NCBI GenBank assembly: GCA_036644995.1
Contig: JAVXOZ010000033.1
Location: forward strand, 1 to 24,069
Source: Cryptoclostridium sp036644995
GTDB taxonomy: Bacteria > Bacillota > Dehalobacteriia > UBA7702
Direction of reading: 5' to 3'
DNA: 24,069 nt
Positions within the stretch are counted from its first letter, which is position 1, and each line of letters opens with the position of its first letter. Shown here piece by piece: positions 7,148 through 15,265 of the stretch. Position numbers and translations under genes: made by a program. A model generated the notes under the pieces. That model ran no database searches. It was not told the DNA's origin and worked only from the letters and a program-made list of their open reading frames with translations.

Positions 7148-7229
7148 AGGCTTTTGGGGAGTTTTACCGAATCTAAGGCTTTCTTAACAGTCTGACATCT
7201 TGGCAAAAAACTATATTTTTTGACAATCT
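7148..7229. repeat. Foldback repeat, copy 3, internally deleted
   Basis: From 7157 the sequence matches the right half of the core (gagttttaccgaatctaagg... to aacag) and the full tail with the A/T hairpin, as in copy 1 (ttttttgacaatct). The bases aggct at 7148-7152 equal the element's left end, so roughly the left two thirds appear deleted. No flanking direct repeat was found. As with copy 1, a terminator hairpin follows immediately. Confidence 0.75.
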
Positions 7230-7230
7230 T

Positions 7231-7264
7231 ACGGTAACTGTTTTGTGCAGTTGCCGTATTTTTT
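7231..7264 (+). terminator. Intrinsic terminator
   Basis: ACGGTAACTG (7231-7240) pairs with CAGTTGCCGT (7248-7257) through one G-U pair across a seven-base loop, and six T follow at 7259-7264. It probably ends the transcript from 6671. Confidence 0.85.
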
Positions 7265-7354
7265 ATGGGTAATAAAAAAATGTTAAAAAATACATTATAT
7301 TATTTTTATGATTTTGCATATGATATAGATAATGCAATAAAAAAGAGGTATCAT

Positions 7355-7843
7355 ATGAGTAAGGTTTGCTGTATTATTCCCGCAGAGGAAGATGTAAGCG
7401 ATGGTGTTGGCAATGATGAAATTTTTCGGGTTATTGCCAGAATAACCCATGATTTTGGTATAGATTCATTTATCATCGGTACCAATTTAGGTATGGAGCA
7501 AAATATTTTGGAGTATCTTATTTTTTCACGAAATACTGCCAAAAAATTTACAATAACAGGAGTTATAGGCGCCGAGGAAGCGGCAACTATTTGGTCAGAA
7601 ACCCAAAGAAATCGTTTTTTCAGCTTGGTAGCCTGCTGCGATTATGAACTTCTTTTACATCCCATGCACAGTGATTTGGCGGAATTTTACAAAAACTTAG
7701 TTATTGTGGATCTTGCGGATTTAATATTTATTATAGGCAAAGATGAAAATTTAGAATATTGGGTTAAAAAGAGAAATAAAAAACTTTTAAAATTTGATTT
7801 GGAAGATAAAGTATTGGTGCCGAATATCACTCTTTTAAGTTAG
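7355..7843 (+). CDS. Unknown protein, possible SLOG/YpsA-like fold
   Basis: I chose ATG 7355 (162 residues) because AAGAGGTA lies just before it. An in-frame ATG at 7265 would begin on the terminator's T tract. The protein alternates hydrophobic beta strands and helices: FGIDSFIIGTNLGMEQNI (about 34-51), then TITGVIGAEEAATIWSETQR (about 70-89), then FYKNLVIVDLADLIFIIG (about 117-134). The order of a glycine-containing strand, a WSETQR helix and an N-x-V-D strand recalls YpsA/DUF1273 and other SLOG nucleotide-binding proteins. This is a family resemblance only, and no catalytic residues can be assigned. It is a single gene, convergent with the next and overlapping it by 17 bases. Confidence 0.65.
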   Translation: MSKVCCIIPAEEDVSDGVGNDEIFRVIARITHDFGIDSFIIGTNLGMEQNILEYLIFSRNTAKKFTITGVIGAEEAATIWSETQRNRFFSLVACCDYELLLHPMHSDLAEFYKNLVIVDLADLIFIIGKDENLEYWVKKRNKKLLKFDLEDKVLVPNITLLS

Positions 7844-8012
7844 TGGGGGGAGTGTTGGTTTGATAGATGGCTGCCAATGCCGAAAGCTCTGAACCAGCCG
7901 CAGAGAGAATATTTCCCCAAATATTCATTTCATCAGGGGTTAAACTTTGTGAAAAACTAATTACGATATAAGTTGTCATCCAAAGAAAACTTTGGGGATT
8001 TTGATTGTACAT
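7827..8012 (-). CDS. Small conserved-looking protein, unknown function
   Basis: A 61-residue reading frame. It starts MYNQNPQSF, continues with a hydrophobic stretch WMTTYIVISFSQSL (about 10-23), then a TPDEMNIWGNILSAAGSELSALAA stretch (about 24-47), and ends in a polar tail. The pattern of a hydrophobic helix, an acidic LTPDE turn and a second amphipathic helix resembles small proteins common in clostridia, but I cannot name a family. ATG 8012 is preferred over ATG 8027 because GAAAGGT precedes it. The 3' end overlaps the convergent gene by 17 bases. The upstream region is shared with the 8066 promoter that faces the other way. No clear minus-strand promoter was seen. Confidence 0.55.
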   Translation of the reverse strand: MYNQNPQSFLWMTTYIVISFSQSLTPDEMNIWGNILSAAGSELSALAAIYQTNTPPTNLKE

Positions 8013-8042
8013 AAAAATACCTTTCATTTCATTTAAAAATCA

Positions 8043-8071
8043 TTGGTTTTCAAGAAAGAATATGCTATAAT
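8043..8071 (+). promoter_or_regulatory. Sigma-A promoter for the lrp-trk-dna operon
   Basis: TTGGTT (8043-8048), a 17-base spacer, then TATAAT (8066-8071) preceded by TGC, an extended -10. It would give a leader of about 115 bases before the GTG start at 8195. Confidence 0.75.
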
Positions 8072-8137
8072 ATATTATTAAGATTCTATATGATTAGACA
8101 CTTTAATTGTAAATTTATTTGGCAACAATTTTGTTTT

Positions 8138-8171
8138 TCGGTTTATTTTCAGGATTTTTAGCTGAAACCGA
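8138..8171 (+). other. Leader inverted repeat
   Basis: TCGGTTT (8138-8144) and AAACCGA (8165-8171) are exact complements across a 20-base loop, ending 9 bases before the AGGAGG. It could be an operator for the regulator that follows, or an RNA hairpin near the ribosome site. Confidence 0.35.
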
Positions 8172-8194
8172 TGAGTATTAGGAGGTATTTTATC

Positions 8195-8689
8195 GTGGAA
8201 GATACAAAAAGAGAATTACTTGAAATTTTAGTTGAAAACAGCCGCACACCTAAAAAAACCATTGCGGGAATGCTTGGCATAGATGAAGCGGAAGTTGCTG
8301 CTGCCATGGATGAATTGGAAAAAAATAAAGTTATTTTAAAATATACTACCGTGGTAAATTGGGAAAAAACCAGTAAGGAAAATGCCGTTTCTGCCAGAAT
8401 AGATGTTCAGGTTCAACCCCAGCGTGAAGTGGGCTTTGATGAAATAGCCAAACGTATTTGTCGCTTTCCTGAGGTAAAATCACTATTTTTGGTTTCAGGT
8501 AAATTTGATTTTGTGGTAATGGTTGAAGGCAAAACCATGATGGATATTTCCAACTTTGTTTCGGGTAAACTTTCCACCATTGATGGAATTAAAAGCACAT
8601 GGACAAACTTTATTTTAAAATCCTATAAGGATAATGAAGTAATTTTTGATGAAGAAAATACCGATAACAGACAGGTGGTGTTAGCATGA
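8195..8689 (+). CDS. Lrp/AsnC-family transcriptional regulator
   Basis: A 164-residue protein. The N-terminal helix-turn-helix (about 1-60) contains TKRELLEILVENSRTPKKTI, and the C-terminal RAM/effector domain (about 75-145) contains FPEVKSLFLVSGKFDFVVMV. Lrp/AsnC proteins form dimers to octamers and respond to amino acids. The start is the GTG at 8195: AGGAGG at 8180-8185 lies nine bases before it, while an upstream in-frame ATG at 8171 has no site. The C-terminus carries an acidic extension (DEENTDNRQ). Its stop overlaps the aminotransferase start by four bases, so it probably controls that gene and perhaps the whole operon. Confidence 0.9.
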   Translation: MEDTKRELLEILVENSRTPKKTIAGMLGIDEAEVAAAMDELEKNKVILKYTTVVNWEKTSKENAVSARIDVQVQPQREVGFDEIAKRICRFPEVKSLFLVSGKFDFVVMVEGKTMMDISNFVSGKLSTIDGIKSTWTNFILKSYKDNEVIFDEENTDNRQVVLA

Positions 8690-9852
8690 GTTTTGACCCT
8701 AATAGTTATATTGCCCCTGCTATTAAGGCTATTCCTCCATCTGGTATCCGTAAATTTTTCGACCTTTGTGCAGGCTCCGACGATATTATTTCCTTAGGGG
8801 TTGGGGAACCGGACTTTGTTTCCCCGTGGACAATAAGAGAGGCTTGCGTTTATTCCTTGGGTAAAGGGTATACCATGTATACCTCAAATTATGGTACACC
8901 GGAATTACGCATGGAAATTGTTAAATATTTATACAACCGATTTGGTTTGGAATATAACGAAAACACTGATATATTGGTTACGGTTGGTGCCAGTGAAGCC
9001 ATTGATATAGCCTTAAGAACATTGCTTACCCCCGGAGATGAAGTGCTTATACCTGAGCCTTGCTATGTTTCTTATCAGGCTTGCACTTTAATGTCCGGTG
9101 GTACACCTGTGGCTGTGCCTTTAAGTTCAAAAAATGCGTTTAAACTTACCCCGGAGGATTTGGAAAAATATATTACTCCCAAGAGTAAGGTTTTAATATT
9201 AAGCTTTCCCAATAATCCCACAGGTGCAGTAATGGACCGTGAGGAGTTGGAAGCCTTGGCAGCGGTTGCTAAAAAACATGATTTAATTGTAATAAGCGAT
9301 GAAATTTATTGCGAATTATCTTATGAAGATGAACCTGTTTCCCTTGCTTCTATTCCCGGAATGAAGGATAGAACCATAGTTGTAAACGGTGTTTCTAAAT
9401 CTTTTGCCATGACAGGGTGGCGTATTGGCTATGTGGCTTGTAATAAAGAATTTATTAAAGCTATGGTTAAAATCCACCAATATACTATTCTTTGTGCACC
9501 CATTATGGGACAAATGGCCGCTGTGGAGGCTTTTCAGCATGGCTTGGGTGAGGTTGCTAAAATGAAAACAGAATATAATTACAGGCGGCGTTATATTGTG
9601 GAAAGAGCCAAAGAAATAGGCCTTGATATGGTAACACCCAACGGTGCTTTTTATGTATTTCCTTCCATTGAAAAATTCAATATGTCCTCTGAGGAGTTTG
9701 CCAATGGGCTTTTAAAAGAGCATAAAGTGGCGGTTGTGCCCGGCACGGCTTTTGGTAATTCCGGAGAAGGATTTATTAGGGCTTCTTATGCTACCTCTTT
9801 AAAGCAGATTGTTGAAGCATTTAATAGAATCGATAATTTTATCAATAAATAA
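8686..9852 (+). CDS. PLP-dependent class I/II aminotransferase
   Basis: A 388-residue fold-type I aminotransferase. Key residues follow the family order: GVGEPDF (38-44), Asn177 in SFPNNPTG, Asp205 and Tyr208 in ISDEIY, and the Schiff-base Lys238 in GVSKSFAMTGWRIGY. A C-terminal arginine (FIRASYA, near 365) should bind the substrate carboxylate. Aspartate/aromatic (PatA, AraT) and alanine-type specificities are all possible. It is translationally coupled to an Lrp/AsnC regulator, a pairing that favours an amino-acid-responsive transaminase. Cytosolic. Confidence 0.92.
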   Translation: MSFDPNSYIAPAIKAIPPSGIRKFFDLCAGSDDIISLGVGEPDFVSPWTIREACVYSLGKGYTMYTSNYGTPELRMEIVKYLYNRFGLEYNENTDILVTVGASEAIDIALRTLLTPGDEVLIPEPCYVSYQACTLMSGGTPVAVPLSSKNAFKLTPEDLEKYITPKSKVLILSFPNNPTGAVMDREELEALAAVAKKHDLIVISDEIYCELSYEDEPVSLASIPGMKDRTIVVNGVSKSFAMTGWRIGYVACNKEFIKAMVKIHQYTILCAPIMGQMAAVEAFQHGLGEVAKMKTEYNYRRRYIVERAKEIGLDMVTPNGAFYVFPSIEKFNMSSEEFANGLLKEHKVAVVPGTAFGNSGEGFIRASYATSLKQIVEAFNRIDNFINK

Positions 9853-9866
9853 TTAAGGATAATGCC

Positions 9867-11207
9867 ATGAAAATTATTATTGTTGGCGCAGGCAAAGTCG
9901 GATATCTTTTGGCTCAAATGCTTTCCGCTGAAAATCATGATGTTACGGTTTTAGACCGTAAAGCCAATAGAATAGATATTGTAAGTGAAAGACTGGATGT
10001 AAATACTGTGCTGGGCAGTTGTGTTTCTACATCTGTTTTAAAAGAGGCGGGTATTAAAGAGGCAGATATGCTTTTAGCTGTTACAGAGCGTGATGAGCTA
10101 AATATTGTTGCCTCTTTTATTGCTAAATCTTTTGGCGTAAAAACTACCATTGCCAGAGTTCGCAGCCCTGAATTTGTGGATATTGATCACGATACCACAA
10201 AAAAATCTTTGGGCATTGATATGATTATCAACCCCGAACGTGTTGCGGCACATCAAATTGCTAAATTAATTGATTTTCCCGATGCTATGAATGTGGAATA
10301 TTTTAACGACGGTAAAGTTATTTTATTGGAGTTTAAAATTTCTGATACGGTGTTGGTTACAGGGAAAAAATTAAAAGATATTAAAACCCATCATTCCTAT
10401 TTGATTGTGGGCATTATTCGTGATAGTAAAATGATTATTCCCACAGGGGAAGATGATATCAGAGAAAACGACCTTTTGTTTTTATTAACTACCCTTAACC
10501 ACATGGATGAAGTGAAACAAACCTTTGGACAAGAACGTAAAAAAACCAAAAATGTAATTATTGTGGGTGGAGATACCATCAGTTATTATTTAGCAAAAGA
10601 GCTTGAAGAAAAAGGTTTGAATATCAAAATATTTGAAGAAGATTTTGACCAATGTAAAAAATTGGCAGATGATTTGGACCGTGCTTTGGTAATTAACGGC
10701 GATGCCACGGATATTCAGTTATTGCGTGATGAAAATGTTGAAGAATCCGATTTGTTTGTGGCAGTTACCGAAGATGACCACTTTAACGTTTTAAGTGCTA
10801 TTTTGGCTAAGCAATTAGGGGCATCTCGCACTATTACTCAGTTGAGAATGTCCGATTATATACCTTTGGTAGAAAAAATTGGTATTGACCAAAGTCTCAG
10901 TCCCCGTATTTTGGCAGCAGGTGCAATTTTAAAATATGTGCGGATGAGCAATATAGTTTCTATTACTTTAATTGGTGATGCAAGTGCCCATGTTTTAGAG
11001 CTGATAGCACCTCAAAAATCTAAGCATTTACGCATTTCCCTTAATGATTTGCGGTTTCCGGAAAATGCTATTTTAGGGTCTATTATCAGGGATGACAATG
11101 TAATTATACCTAAAGGTGATGATATTATTTTACCCGGAGATAGGCTCATTATATTTGCTCTTCCCGAAGCAAGCCGTGAGGCAGAAAAGTATTTCAGAGA
11201 AAAATAA
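9867..11207 (+). CDS. trkA: Trk potassium uptake regulatory subunit TrkA
   Basis: A 446-residue cytosolic protein with two RCK repeats, each an N-terminal Rossmann and a C-terminal RCK_C domain. The first Rossmann motif is VGAGKVG (6-12), with acidic residue Asp31 after the second strand (VLDRK). The second repeat starts about residue 230 with IIVGGDTISYY, in which the usual GxGxxG is reduced, so nucleotide binding there may be lost. TrkA gates the TrkH channel in response to nucleotides. AAGGATAATGCC precedes the ATG, and trkH follows after five bases. Confidence 0.93.
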   Translation: MKIIIVGAGKVGYLLAQMLSAENHDVTVLDRKANRIDIVSERLDVNTVLGSCVSTSVLKEAGIKEADMLLAVTERDELNIVASFIAKSFGVKTTIARVRSPEFVDIDHDTTKKSLGIDMIINPERVAAHQIAKLIDFPDAMNVEYFNDGKVILLEFKISDTVLVTGKKLKDIKTHHSYLIVGIIRDSKMIIPTGEDDIRENDLLFLLTTLNHMDEVKQTFGQERKKTKNVIIVGGDTISYYLAKELEEKGLNIKIFEEDFDQCKKLADDLDRALVINGDATDIQLLRDENVEESDLFVAVTEDDHFNVLSAILAKQLGASRTITQLRMSDYIPLVEKIGIDQSLSPRILAAGAILKYVRMSNIVSITLIGDASAHVLELIAPQKSKHLRISLNDLRFPENAILGSIIRDDNVIIPKGDDIILPGDRLIIFALPEASREAEKYFREK

Positions 11208-11212
11208 TAATT

Positions 11213-12658
11213 ATGATAAGATTCGGTACGATATTTAATACAATAGGAAAATTATTAATATTGGTCGGCATTATGCTGTTGTTTCCATTTATAGTTTCAT
11301 TTTTCACCGGTAGGGCAGATACCGTGGCCTTTTTGATTACCATTATTATCATGGGGGCAGTGGGCGGTTGCTGTATGCTGATGAAATCCGAAGGGAATAT
11401 CAGAGCAAAAGAAAGCTATGTAATTGTAACTTTTGGCTGGATATTGGTTTCCCTTATTGGTTCTTTACCCTATGTTTTTGCAGGGGTTTTCCCGGATTAC
11501 AGCTCTGCTTTTTTTGAAACTATGTCCGGTTTTACCACCACAGGTTCCACAGCTTTAACCGATGTTGAAGCATTATCACCGGAGCTGCTTCTTTGGCGTG
11601 CGATGACCCAATGGCTGGGTGGCTTAGGGGTTGTGGTGCTTTTTGTTGCAATTTTATCCCAGGTTAGCACAGGTGGACAATCCATGGTTAGGGCGGAATT
11701 ATCCGGCCCTTATAATGAAAAAATAACCAGCCATATAAAAGATTCTGCTATGATTTTATGGGGCATTTATTTAGCATTAACCATTATTTTAACCATATTA
11801 TTGCTCTTTGGTGGTATGAACCTTTTAGATGCTGTTTGTCATAGCTTTTCAACCATGGCCACAGGTGGTTTTTCCACTAAAAATGCCAGTGTGGCAGCGT
11901 TTGATAGTGCCTATATTGAATGGGTTATAACTATATTTATGTTTGTTGCAGGTATAAGTTATCCTTTGATATATAGAGCTTTGGCTAATCGCTCGTTATT
12001 AACCATTGGCAAAAATGAAGAATTTAGACTTTATGCAGGGGTGGCAATAGCATCTATAATATTTGTTGTGGTAGATTTAATGCTGCATTGGCATGGCTCA
12101 TTTGGAGATAACCTGCGTAGTGCTGCATTTAACTCTGTATCACTTTTAACTACCACAGGTTTTGCCTCTGAAAATTTTGATGTGTGGCCCGCCGCTGCCC
12201 ATGTTTTAATGATGTGCCTAATGATGATAGGTGGTTGCTACTCATCCACCTCTGGTTCCATTAAATCAGGAACCTACCTTTTGAGTTATAAATCCTTAAA
12301 AGTGCAGTTGTTCCGTTTATTGCACCCTCGTGCTATGACTGAAATTAAGGTTGATAATAAGGTAATTCCCGAACGTACCGCTTTAAGAGTGAACCAGTTT
12401 TTTTCATTATTTTTTGTGGTTATGTTTATCGGTGCAATTTTATTAAGCGCCACAGGTTTAACTTTTGCTGAGGCAGTAACCGGGTCTATGACCGCAATCA
12501 GTAATTCCGGCCCTGCAATGGGCAGCTTAGGGGCATCGGGGAATTTTGCCGGTGTAACACCATTTGGTAAATGGGTAATGAGCTTTCTGATGTTGGCAGG
12601 TCGTTTAGAGCTATACACGGTTTTTATTATATTTATGCCATCTTTCTGGCGTCAATAA
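11213..12658 (+). CDS. trkH: Trk potassium transporter membrane subunit TrkH
   Basis: A 481-residue polytopic membrane protein. The four pore-loop motifs characteristic of the TrkH/TrkG/KtrB superfamily can be read in order: SGFTTTGST (about 102-110), TMATGGFST (about 215-223), LLTTTGFAS (about 313-321) and ISNSGPAMG (about 430-438). Their glycines form the K+ selectivity filter. The WLGGLGVVVLF stretch (about 136-146) is also typical. It forms the potassium pore gated by TrkA, encoded just upstream. The ribosome site is weak and lies within the end of trkA. The protein ends LELYTVFIIFMPSFW, the usual TrkH terminus. Confidence 0.94.
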   Translation: MIRFGTIFNTIGKLLILVGIMLLFPFIVSFFTGRADTVAFLITIIIMGAVGGCCMLMKSEGNIRAKESYVIVTFGWILVSLIGSLPYVFAGVFPDYSSAFFETMSGFTTTGSTALTDVEALSPELLLWRAMTQWLGGLGVVVLFVAILSQVSTGGQSMVRAELSGPYNEKITSHIKDSAMILWGIYLALTIILTILLLFGGMNLLDAVCHSFSTMATGGFSTKNASVAAFDSAYIEWVITIFMFVAGISYPLIYRALANRSLLTIGKNEEFRLYAGVAIASIIFVVVDLMLHWHGSFGDNLRSAAFNSVSLLTTTGFASENFDVWPAAAHVLMMCLMMIGGCYSSTSGSIKSGTYLLSYKSLKVQLFRLLHPRAMTEIKVDNKVIPERTALRVNQFFSLFFVVMFIGAILLSATGLTFAEAVTGSMTAISNSGPAMGSLGASGNFAGVTPFGKWVMSFLMLAGRLELYTVFIIFMPSFWRQ

Positions 12659-12667
12659 GAGGTTAAT

Positions 12668-13381
12668 ATGAAGAAAAAGCAAGATAGTGAAATAATGTTG
12701 GATATTTTGGTGGATACCACATCTATACCCAATATTTTATTGGAATATTATAAAGAATTTAAATTATCAGAAATAGAAGTAATATTTTTGATAAATCTTT
12801 TACGTTGGAAACAAAAGGGTATTTCCTTGGATATTGAATCCTTAAATGAAAACACAGGTTACTCACCCTTGGAAATTTCACAGATGGTAACGGATTTAAT
12901 AGAAAAAGGCTTTGTTTCCATGAATAAAAAGGGATTTTTAAATCTTAATTGCTTTTTTGATAAAATGCGTGAGGCTTGGGGCTGGCAAGAAGCTAAAGTT
13001 ATGCGTATTGCCGGTGAAAAAGATATGGTTACAGATATAGATAAAGAATTTTCCTATATCTATAAAAAGTTTCAGGAAGAAATGGGCAGACCTTTATCAG
13101 GCATTGAAGGGGAGCAAATTAAAGATTGGTTTTCCACTTTATCCATGGGGGGAGAATTAATTTACGAAGCTTTAAAAAAAGCAGTTTTGCTGGATAAACG
13201 TAATTTTCAATATATTAATAAAATTCTTTTGGATTGGCATAGCAAGGGCTATAAAAATTTAAAGGACTTGGAAAAAGAAACCAAAAAATATACACCCAAG
13301 CAAAATGATAAAAAGGTAAAAAATAAATTCCGAGAAGATCAGGATGCAAATATTTTTGAAGACGTTTTTGAGGTAGATTAA
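12668..13381 (+). CDS. DnaD domain replication protein
   Basis: A 237-residue protein with a winged-helix N-terminal part (about 20-100) and a DnaD (DDBH2) domain (about 125-200). The diagnostic YxxxIxxxW motif is Tyr182, Ile186, Trp190. A charged, lysine-rich tail (about 198-237) follows. In B. subtilis DnaD acts with DnaB and DnaI at the primosome to load helicase. Some DnaD-domain proteins are phage replication proteins, but no phage genes surround it. It is followed after one base by a DnaI/DnaC-type ATPase, so the pair likely forms one loading module. AAGAGGT precedes the ATG. Confidence 0.88.
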   Translation: MKKKQDSEIMLDILVDTTSIPNILLEYYKEFKLSEIEVIFLINLLRWKQKGISLDIESLNENTGYSPLEISQMVTDLIEKGFVSMNKKGFLNLNCFFDKMREAWGWQEAKVMRIAGEKDMVTDIDKEFSYIYKKFQEEMGRPLSGIEGEQIKDWFSTLSMGGELIYEALKKAVLLDKRNFQYINKILLDWHSKGYKNLKDLEKETKKYTPKQNDKKVKNKFREDQDANIFEDVFEVD

Positions 13382-13382
13382 T

Positions 13383-14183
13383 ATGAAAAAAATTGAAGAC
13401 GTATTATTTGAAATCCCAAAAAACAGTGAGATTAAGGAAGAAAAATATGCTTGTGCTTTATGCCATGATACAGGTTATATTTTTAAAGATGATGTAGCTA
13501 TACGTTGTAAATGTAGGGCAGAAAATGATTTTGCCCTTCGGCAAAAACGTGCAGGGATTACCCCCCATCTCAAAAAAATGGACTTTGGCAATTTCAATTA
13601 CAGCTTTTATTCCGAGGCAAAAAGGACTGAAAACCGCACTACCTATCGGGATAGCGCCAGAGTTATTGTGGATAAATCCAAGGAATTTTGCCAAGATATC
13701 ATTGATGAAAAGGAAGCCTTAGGCATAGTGTTTATGGGTAGTGTAGGGTGCGGTAAAACTTATTTGGCCGCAGCCATTGCCAATAGATTGATTGAAAATA
13801 AAATAGATGTTGAATTTGTGGTAGTGCCTGATTTTTTAGATGAATTAAGGTCTACCTTTGATTATGATTCACCTGCCACGGAAATAGAATTGATGAATCG
13901 CATTAAAAAAGTGCCTGTGTTAATTTTAGATGACTTGGGTGCTCATAATTATACAGAATGGTCAATTAAAACATTGTTTGCCATTATTAATTACAGGGTT
14001 AATTATGAATTGCCTATGGTGGTTACCACTAATCTTTCTGCCATAGAAATTGAGGAATTGATAGGTGCCCGTATCTATTCCAGATTGGTTGAATCCTGTC
14101 GTTTTCTGCATTTAAGAAGTGGTTACGATATTAGAATAAAAAAAAGACAGCAAGTGAACAATCCCGATAAGAAAACGAAATGA
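13383..14183 (+). CDS. DnaC/DnaI-type helicase loader ATPase
   Basis: A 266-residue AAA+ protein. The N-terminal Cys cluster (Cys24, Cys27, Cys42, Cys44: CALC and CKC) probably binds zinc, as in clostridial DnaC-like loaders. Walker A is GSVGCGKT at 119-126 and Walker B is VLILDDLG at 179-186. A sensor-1 region (VVTTNLS) lies near 215-221, with an arginine-finger candidate in GARIYSRLVE. It should load the replicative helicase onto DNA. IstB transposition helpers share the fold, but the DnaD neighbour and the lack of a transposase argue for a chromosomal loader. Confidence 0.88.
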   Translation: MKKIEDVLFEIPKNSEIKEEKYACALCHDTGYIFKDDVAIRCKCRAENDFALRQKRAGITPHLKKMDFGNFNYSFYSEAKRTENRTTYRDSARVIVDKSKEFCQDIIDEKEALGIVFMGSVGCGKTYLAAAIANRLIENKIDVEFVVVPDFLDELRSTFDYDSPATEIELMNRIKKVPVLILDDLGAHNYTEWSIKTLFAIINYRVNYELPMVVTTNLSAIEIEELIGARIYSRLVESCRFLHLRSGYDIRIKKRQQVNNPDKKTK

Positions 14184-14203
14184 ATGTAAAAACGAGATAA
14201 ATT

Positions 14204-15010
14204 ATGAAAGTTACAGTTGCTTTGATTCAATTTAATATTGCTTTAGGTGCTGTTTTAGCCAATGAAGAAAAAATAGAATTATTAATAAATGAAGCGGCTA
14301 AAAAATCACCTAATTTTATCTGCTTACCTGAATTGTGGAATACAGGGTATGATTTAGCAAATTTGCATAATTTGGCACAAAGTGGAAAAGGCACCTCTAT
14401 ATCCCTATTGAGAAATTTAGCTAAAAAAAATAACACAAATATTATAGGTGGCAGCATAGTTGAAAGCCACGAAAATAAATTTTATAATATGATGCCGGCA
14501 ATTAATGCCAAAGGTGTTGTTGTGGAAAAATACAGAAAAGTGCATCTTTTTCCAATGGTGCTGGAAGAATCTAAGTATTTTCAGCCCGGAGATAAATGGA
14601 GCATTATGGAAATTGATGATATTTTAGTGGGTATGATGCTTTGCTATGATTTACGGTTTCCTGAATTTTGCCGCAATATTGTGCTACGGGGTGCTAAAAT
14701 TATATTTATTTCTGCCCAATGGCCCAGGGAAAGATTAAATCATTGGCGTGTTATGGTGCAAAGCCGAGCCATAGAAAACCAGGTTTTTGTGGTGGCGGTA
14801 AATAGGGTGGGTAATGATGATTCATCGTGCTATTCGGGGCATTCCATGGTTGTAGACCCTATGGGTAATATTTTGGTTGAAGGCGACGATAAAGAAGGTG
14901 TTCTTTTTGCGGAGCTGGATTTAACCTTGGTGGAAGATGTTCGCAAAAAAATACCTACTTTGGCGGATAGATTAAATATTTTAGATGAAATAGATAATAA
15001 TTTTATGTAA
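14204..15010 (+). CDS. Carbon-nitrogen hydrolase (nitrilase superfamily)
   Basis: A 268-residue enzyme with the full nitrilase-superfamily triad: Glu43 in PELWNTGY, Lys112 in KYRKVHLFP and Cys147 in MLCYDLRFPE. The sequence resembles the omega-amidase branch (YafV/Nit2), which hydrolyses alpha-ketoglutaramate or related amides. C-N hydrolases with other amide substrates are possible. An omega-amidase would fit with the transaminase at 8686, which could produce such keto-amides, but the two are separated by four genes. It is the last gene of the operon, 20 bases after the ATPase gene, with a weak ribosome site. A terminator follows at 15129. Confidence 0.9.
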   Translation: MKVTVALIQFNIALGAVLANEEKIELLINEAAKKSPNFICLPELWNTGYDLANLHNLAQSGKGTSISLLRNLAKKNNTNIIGGSIVESHENKFYNMMPAINAKGVVVEKYRKVHLFPMVLEESKYFQPGDKWSIMEIDDILVGMMLCYDLRFPEFCRNIVLRGAKIIFISAQWPRERLNHWRVMVQSRAIENQVFVVAVNRVGNDDSSCYSGHSMVVDPMGNILVEGDDKEGVLFAELDLTLVEDVRKKIPTLADRLNILDEIDNNFM

Positions 15011-15128
15011 TGTATAGTGCTTTTAAGTATCTAAATTGTAGTTTTGCACAATATCTTTGGGTAATTTTAACTGTGTAATTATAGCATGGTTCTATGTGAA
15101 ATTTAGGGCACTAAAGTAAACTTTATGC
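15011..15128. other. Gap after the nitrilase gene, nothing recognised
   Basis: A/T-rich sequence with no convincing gene, promoter or RNA motif seen. It is probably the 3' untranslated part of the operon before the hairpin at 15129. Confidence 0.4.
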
Positions 15129-15195
15129 AAAAAACCTCCTGTTATATACTAAATTTGGTTCATTTACCGCATTAGTATATAACAGGGGGTTTTTA
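15129..15195 (+). terminator. Long-stem terminator
   Basis: About 24 bases (15129-15152, containing CCTCCTGTTATATACTAA) pair with 15172-15195 (TTAGTATATAACAGGGGG) with only one G-U pair. A run of A precedes the stem and a run of T follows, so it could act in both directions. The stem is unusually long. Confidence 0.8.
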
Positions 15196-15245
15196 ATGGT
15201 TAAGGAGCTTTTATTTTCAATTTAGCCATGGTTTTTAACGCCAAT

Positions 15246-15265
15246 AGATGGCATTACCCATCATA
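15246..15265. repeat. Left 20-bp direct repeat flanking copy 4
   Basis: The sequence agatggcattacccatcata is identical to 15398-15417 and ends where the foldback element begins (the last base is shared). It looks like a target-site duplication. Confidence 0.85.

Noticed and set aside
7265..7354. Upstream start for the gene at 7355
   Set aside because: The ATG at 7265 follows directly on a terminator T tract without a ribosome site, while 7355 has AAGAGGTA before it.
13383..14183. IstB-type transposition helper
   Set aside because: The ATPase fold is shared, but there is no IstA transposase, and the DnaD-domain gene one base upstream points to replication.
12668..14183. Prophage replication module
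   Set aside because: DnaD and DnaC pairs also occur in phages, but the flanking genes are chromosomal and co-transcribed, with no phage genes.
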